From Archivesica marissinica (Eukaryota > Mollusca > Bivalvia > Venerida > Vesicomyidae): a stretch of 64,000 bases of DNA. Below are positions 58,946-64,000 of this stretch, piece after piece (within the stretch, counting starts at the first letter, position 1; each line of letters starts with the position of its first letter). Where the stretch lies: contig CM026398.1 in assembly GCA_014843695.1 (NCBI GenBank), positions 42,574,166 through 42,638,165 on the forward strand, written 5' to 3'. Made by a program: the position numbers and the translations under genes. The notes beneath the pieces are model-generated. The model was not told where the DNA came from, made no database searches, and saw only the letters and a program-made list of their open reading frames with translations.

Positions 58946-60369
58946 GCTTCCTCTGGACAGTCTACATATATTACTGCAAGGTCCATGTAAGCTTCCTCTG
59001 GACAGTATACATATTCTACTGCAATGTTCATGTAAGCTGTATCTGGACAGTATACATATACTACTGCAAGGTCCACGTAAGCTACCTCTGGACAGTATAC
59101 ATATACTACTGCAAGGTCTACGTAAGCTTCCTCTGGACAATCTACATATACTACTGCAATGTCCTCGTAAGCTTCCTCTGGACAGTCTACATATACTACT
59201 GCAATGTCCATGTAAGCTTCATCTGGACAGTCTACATATACTACTGCAAGATCTACGTAAGCTTCCTCTAGACAGTCTACATATACTACTGCAAGGTCCA
59301 CGTAAGCTTCCTCTGGACAGTCTACCTATACAACTGCAAGGTCCACGTAAGCTTCATCTGGACAGTCTACATATTCTACTGCAAGGTCCACGTAAGCTTC
59401 CTCTAGACAATCAACATATACTACTGCAAGGTCCCCATAAGCTATCTCTGGACAGTATACATATACTACTGCAATGTCCACGTAATCTACCTCTAGACAG
59501 TCTACATATACTACTGCAAGGTCCATGTAAGCTATCACTGGACAGTATACATATTCTACTGCAATGTCCACGTAAGCTACCTCTGGACAGTCTACATATA
59601 CTACTGCAATGTCCACGTAAGCTACCTCTGGACAGTATACATATACTACTGCAATGTCCACGTAAGCTCCATCTGGACAGTCTACATATACTACTGCAAT
59701 GTCCACGTAAGCTACCTCTGGACAGTATACATATACTACTGCAATGTCCACGTAAGCTTCCTCTGGACAGTATACATATACTACTGCAATGTTCACGTTC
59801 ACATCCTCCGCACAGTCTACATATTCTACTGCATTGTCCACGTAAGCAACCTCTGGACAGTCTACATATACTACTGCAAGGTCCACGTTCACTTCCTCCG
59901 GACAGTCTACATATACTACTGCAATATCCACTTAAGCTACCTCTGGACAGTCTACATACACTACTGCAAGGTCCACGTAAGTTACCTCTGGACACTCGGT
60001 ATAAACTACTGCAAGGTCCCCGTAAGCTATCTCTAGACAGTATACATATACTACTGCAAGGTCCACGTAAGCTTCCTCTGGACAGTCTACATATACTACT
60101 GCAATTTCCACGTAGGCTACCTCTGGACAGTCTACCTATACTACTGCAAGGTCCACGTAAGCTTCCTCTGGACAGTCTACATATACTACTGCAAGGTCCA
60201 CGTAAGCTTCCTCTAGACAATCAACATATACTACTGCAAGATCCCCATAAGCTATCTCTGGACAGTATACATATACTACTGCAATGTCCACGTAAGCTAC
60301 CTCTAGACAGTCTACATATACTACTGCAAGGTCCATGTAAGCTATCACTGGACAGTATACATATACTAC

Positions 60370-63300
60370 TGCAATGTCCACGTACGCTATTTCTGGACAG
60401 TATAAATATACTACTGCAATGTCCACGAAAGCTACGTCTGGACTGTATACATATACTACTGCAATATCCACGTAATCTCCATCTGGACCGTCTACATATA
60501 CTACTGTAATGTCCACGTAAGCTACCTCTGTAAAGTCGGTATATACTACTACAAGGTCCCCGTAAGCTATCTCGGGACAGGATACATATACTACTGCAAT
60601 GTCCACGTAAGCTACCTCTGGACAGTATACATATACTACTGCAATATCCACGTAAGCTACCTCTGGACAGTATACATATACTACTGCAAGGTCTACGTAA
60701 ACTTCCTCTGGACAGTCTACATATACTACTGCAATGTCCTCGTAAGCTTCCTCTGGACAGTCTACATATACTACTGCAATGTCCATGTAAGCTTCATCTG
60801 GACAGTCTACATATACTACTGCAAGATCTACGTAAGCTTCCTCTAGACAGTCTACATATACTACTGCAAGGTCCACGTAAGCTTCCTCTGGACAGTCTAC
60901 CTGTACTACTGCAAGGTCCACGTAAGCTTCCTCTGGACAGTCTACATATACTACTGCAAGGTCCACGTAAGCTTTCTCTAGACAATCAACATATACTACT
61001 GCAAGGTCCCCATAAGTTATCTCTGGACAGTATACATATACTACTGCAATGTCCACGTAAGCTACCTCTAGACAGTCTACATATACTACTGCAAGGTCCA
61101 TGTAAGCTATCACTGGACAGTATACATATACTACTGCAATGTCCACGTACGCTATTTCTGGACAGTATAAATATACTACTGCAATGTCCACGAAAGCTAA
61201 TTCTGGACTGTATACCTATACTACTTCAATGTCCACGTAAGCTACCTCTGGACAATATACATATACTACTGCAATATCCACGTAAGCTACCTCTGAACAG
61301 TATACATATACTACTGCAATGTCCACGTAAGCTACCTCTGGACAGTATACATATACTATTGCAATGTCCACGTAAGCTACCTCTGGACAGACTACATATA
61401 CTACTGCAATGTTCACGTTCACATCCTCCGCACAGTCTACATATTCTACTGCAATGTCCACGTAAGCAATCTCTGGACAGTCTAGATATACTACTGCAAG
61501 GTCCACGTTCACTTCCTCCGGACAGTCTACATATTCTACTGCAATATCCACTTAAGCTACCTCTGGACAGTCTACATACACTACTGCAAGGTCCACGTAA
61601 GCTACCTCTGGACACTCGGTATAAACTACTGCAAGGTCCCCGTAAGCTATCTCTAGACAGTATACATATACTACTGCAAGGTCCACGTAAGCTTCCTCTG
61701 AACAGTCTACATATACTACTGCAATTTCCACGTAGGCTACCTCTGGACAGTCTACATATACTACTGCAAGGTCCATGTAAGCTTTCTCTGGACAGTATAC
61801 ATATTCTACTGCAATGTTCACGTAAGCTATATCTGGACAGTATACATATACTACTGCAAGGTCCACGTAAGCTACATCTGGGCAGTCTACATATACTACT
61901 GCAAGGTCCATGTAAGCTACCTCTGGACAGTCAACATATACTACTGTAATGTCCACGTAAGCTACCTCTGTAAAGTCGGTATATACTACTGCAAGGTCCC
62001 CGTAAGCTATCTCTGGACAATATACATATACTACTGCATTGTCCACGTAAGCTACCTCTGGACAGTATACATATACTACTGCAATGTCTACGTAAGCTAC
62101 CTCTGGACAGTATACATATACTACTGCAAGGTCCACGTAAGCTTCCTCTGGACAGTCTACAAATACTACTGCAATGTCCTCGTAAGCTTCCTCTGGACAG
62201 TCTACATATACTACTGCAATGTCCATGTAAGCTACCTCTGGACAGTCTACATATACAACTGCAATGTCCACGTAAGCTTCCTCTGGACAGTCTACATATA
62301 CTACTGTAATGTCCACGCAAGCTTCCTCTGGACAGTCTACATATACTACTGCAAGATCCATGTAAGCTTCCTCTGGAAAGTATACATATTCTACTGCAAT
62401 GTTCATGCAAGCTATATCTGGACAGTATACATATACTACTGCAAGGTCCACGTAAGCTACCTCTGGACAGTATACATATACTATTGCAATGTCCACGTAA
62501 GCTACCTCTGGACAGTATACATATACTACTGCAATGTTCACGTTCACATCATCCGCACAGTCTACACATTCTACTGCAATGTCCACGTAAGCAACCTCTG
62601 GACAGTCTACATACACTACTGCAAGGTCCACGTAAGCTACCTCTGGACACTCGGTATAAACTACTGCAAGGTCCCCGTAAGCTATCTCTAGACAGTATAC
62701 ATATACTACTGCAAGGTCCACGTAAGCTTCCTCTGGACAGTCTACATATACTACTGCAATGTCCACGTACGCTATTTCTGGACAGTATAAATATACTACT
62801 GCAATGTCCACAAAAGCTACCTCTGGACTGTATACATATACTACTGCAATATCCACGTAATCTCCATCTGGACCGTCTACATATACTACTGTAATGTCCA
62901 CGTAAGCTACCTCTGTAAAGTCGGTATATACTACTACAAGGTCCCCGTAAGCTATCTCGGGACAGGATACATATACTACTGCAATGTCCACGTAAGCTAC
63001 CTCTGGACAGTATACATATACTACTGCAATATCCACGTAAGCTACCTCTGGACAGTATACATATACTACTGCAAGGTCTACGTAAACTTCCTCTGGACAG
63101 TCTACATATACTACTGCAATGTCCTCGTAAGCTTCCTCTGGACAGTCTACATATACTACTGCAATGTCCATGTAAGCTTCATCTGGACAGTCTACATATA
63201 CTACTGCAAGATCTACGTAAGCTTCCTCTAGACAGTCTACATATACTACTGCAAGGTCCACGTATGCTTCCTCTGGACAGTCTACCTGTACTACTGCAAG

Positions 63301-64000
63301 GTCCACGTAAGCTTCCTCTGGACAGTCTACATATACTACTGCAAGGTCCACGTAAGCTTTCTCTAGACAATCAACATATACTACTGCAAGGTCCCCATAA
63401 GCTATCTCTGGACAGTATACATATACTACTGCAATGTCCACGTATGCTACCTCTAGACATTCTACATATACTACTGCAAGGTCCATGTAAGCTATCACTG
63501 GACAGTATACATATACTACTGCAATGTCCACGTACGCTATTTCTGGACAGTATAAATATACTACTGCAATGTCCACGAAAGCTAATTCTGGACTGTATAC
63601 CTATACTACTTCAATGTCCACGTAAGCTACCTCTGTACAATATACATATACTACTGCAATATCCACGTAAGCTACCTCTGAACAGTATACATATACTACT
63701 GCAATGTCCACGTAAGCTACCTCTGGACAGTATACATATACTATTGCAATGTCCACGTAAGCTACCTCTGGACAGACTACATATACTACTGCAATGTTCA
63801 CGTTCACATCCTCCGCACAGTCTACATATTCTACTGCAATGTCCACGTAAGCAATCTCTGGACAGTCTAGATATACTACTGCAAGGTCCACGTTCACTTC
63901 CTCCGGACAGTCTACATATTCTACTGCAATATCCACTTAAGCTACCTCTGGACAGTCTACATACACTACTGCAAGGTCCACGTAAGCTACCTCTGGACAC
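60370..64000 (-). repeat. 2,385-bp spaced higher-order repeat
   Basis: Sequence from about 60370 to 61615 recurs at about 62755-64000 (shift 2,385 bp = 53 units), e.g. GTCCACGTACGCTATTTCTG at 60376 and 62761. The second copy reaches the window edge. The region between the copies holds different units. Confidence 0.9.

Larger units (their letters stand above)
50557..64000 (-). repeat. 45-bp satellite, right arm (about 300 units, minus orientation)
   Basis: Same unit as the left arm but read on the minus strand (plus strand TACTACTGCAATGTCCACG, TAAGCTTCCTCTGGACAG, TCTACATATA). The unit phase stays constant from about 54690 to the window end, over 9.3 kb. The longest gap-free frame is 61552-63576 (674 codons of VDIAVVY-type peptide). 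The same marker units as in the left arm occur in mirrored order: ACTGACTTTAC-type at about 52880, 56750, 58505, 60530, 61970 and 62925; the GCGGAGGATGTGAAC type near 59800, 61425 and 63810. It continues past the window. Confidence 0.98.

Noticed and set aside
26041..63576. Dozens of long open frames (up to 674 codons, or 783 including Ns) in the 45-bp satellite as protein genes
   Set aside because: They follow from a 45-bp period lacking stops in four of six frames, overlap each other on both strands, start at chance GTG-to-ATG changes, and end at variants scattered in the array. There is no promoter, splice signal or unique sequence.

Overview
This is eukaryotic, most likely molluscan (bivalve) DNA. 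It is AT-rich and intron-bearing. It is crowded with decayed non-LTR retrotransposons whose ORF1/ORF2 proteins, and tRNA-headed SINEs, are of kinds I associate with bivalve genomes. There are no bacterial operons, ribosome-binding sites or intact housekeeping genes. Species-level identity cannot be read from the sequence.

Layout. 1-2,083: decayed 3' end of a LINE, then a 39-bp minisatellite. 2,872-10,770: two LINEs on the minus strand. The first (about 3,014-7,780) keeps an intact L1-type ORF1 and a broken endonuclease-reverse transcriptase ORF2 that is interrupted by a SINE with a 13-bp target-site duplication. The second (about 7,791-10,770) is more decayed and lacks its RT. 10,969-12,171: an ACT microsatellite and more LINE scraps. 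12,172-25,821: a plus-strand, intron-rich gene predicted here from splice signals and phases. It has a signal-peptide exon, two tandemly duplicated 60-bp Thr-rich exons, and two longer extracellular-looking exons. Its introns hold SINEs, two MITEs, a LINE fragment and many minisatellites with periods of 17, 18, 20, 40, 50 and 74 bp. 25,928-64,000: a very large 45-bp satellite, interrupted by exactly 1,000 N at 49,557-50,556. It is on the plus strand left of the gap and on the minus strand right of it.

The satellite is the dominant feature, with roughly 525 units on the left and 300 on the right. Its 45-bp period is a multiple of three and four of the six frames lack a stop in the common unit, so it produces long open frames on both strands. 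I read these as a by-product of the repeat rather than as genes, but indels are strikingly rare over long stretches. The array is organised into higher-order repeats (135, 1,755 and 2,385 bp on the right; blocks repeated at 1,710, 6,213, 4,200, 2,248 and 6,448 bp on the left). The two arms share marker units in mirrored order. This means either a giant natural palindrome or an assembly that joined two copies of one array in inverted orientation.

The coding content is therefore small: one partial secreted-protein gene, one intact LINE ORF1, and several retrotransposon pseudogenes. The most useful new observations are the mirrored satellite, the LINE ORF1 and ORF2 lying in one frame separated by a single TAG, the duplicated exon with a SINE-filled and a SINE-empty copy, and a 50-bp minisatellite made from the head of a SINE.
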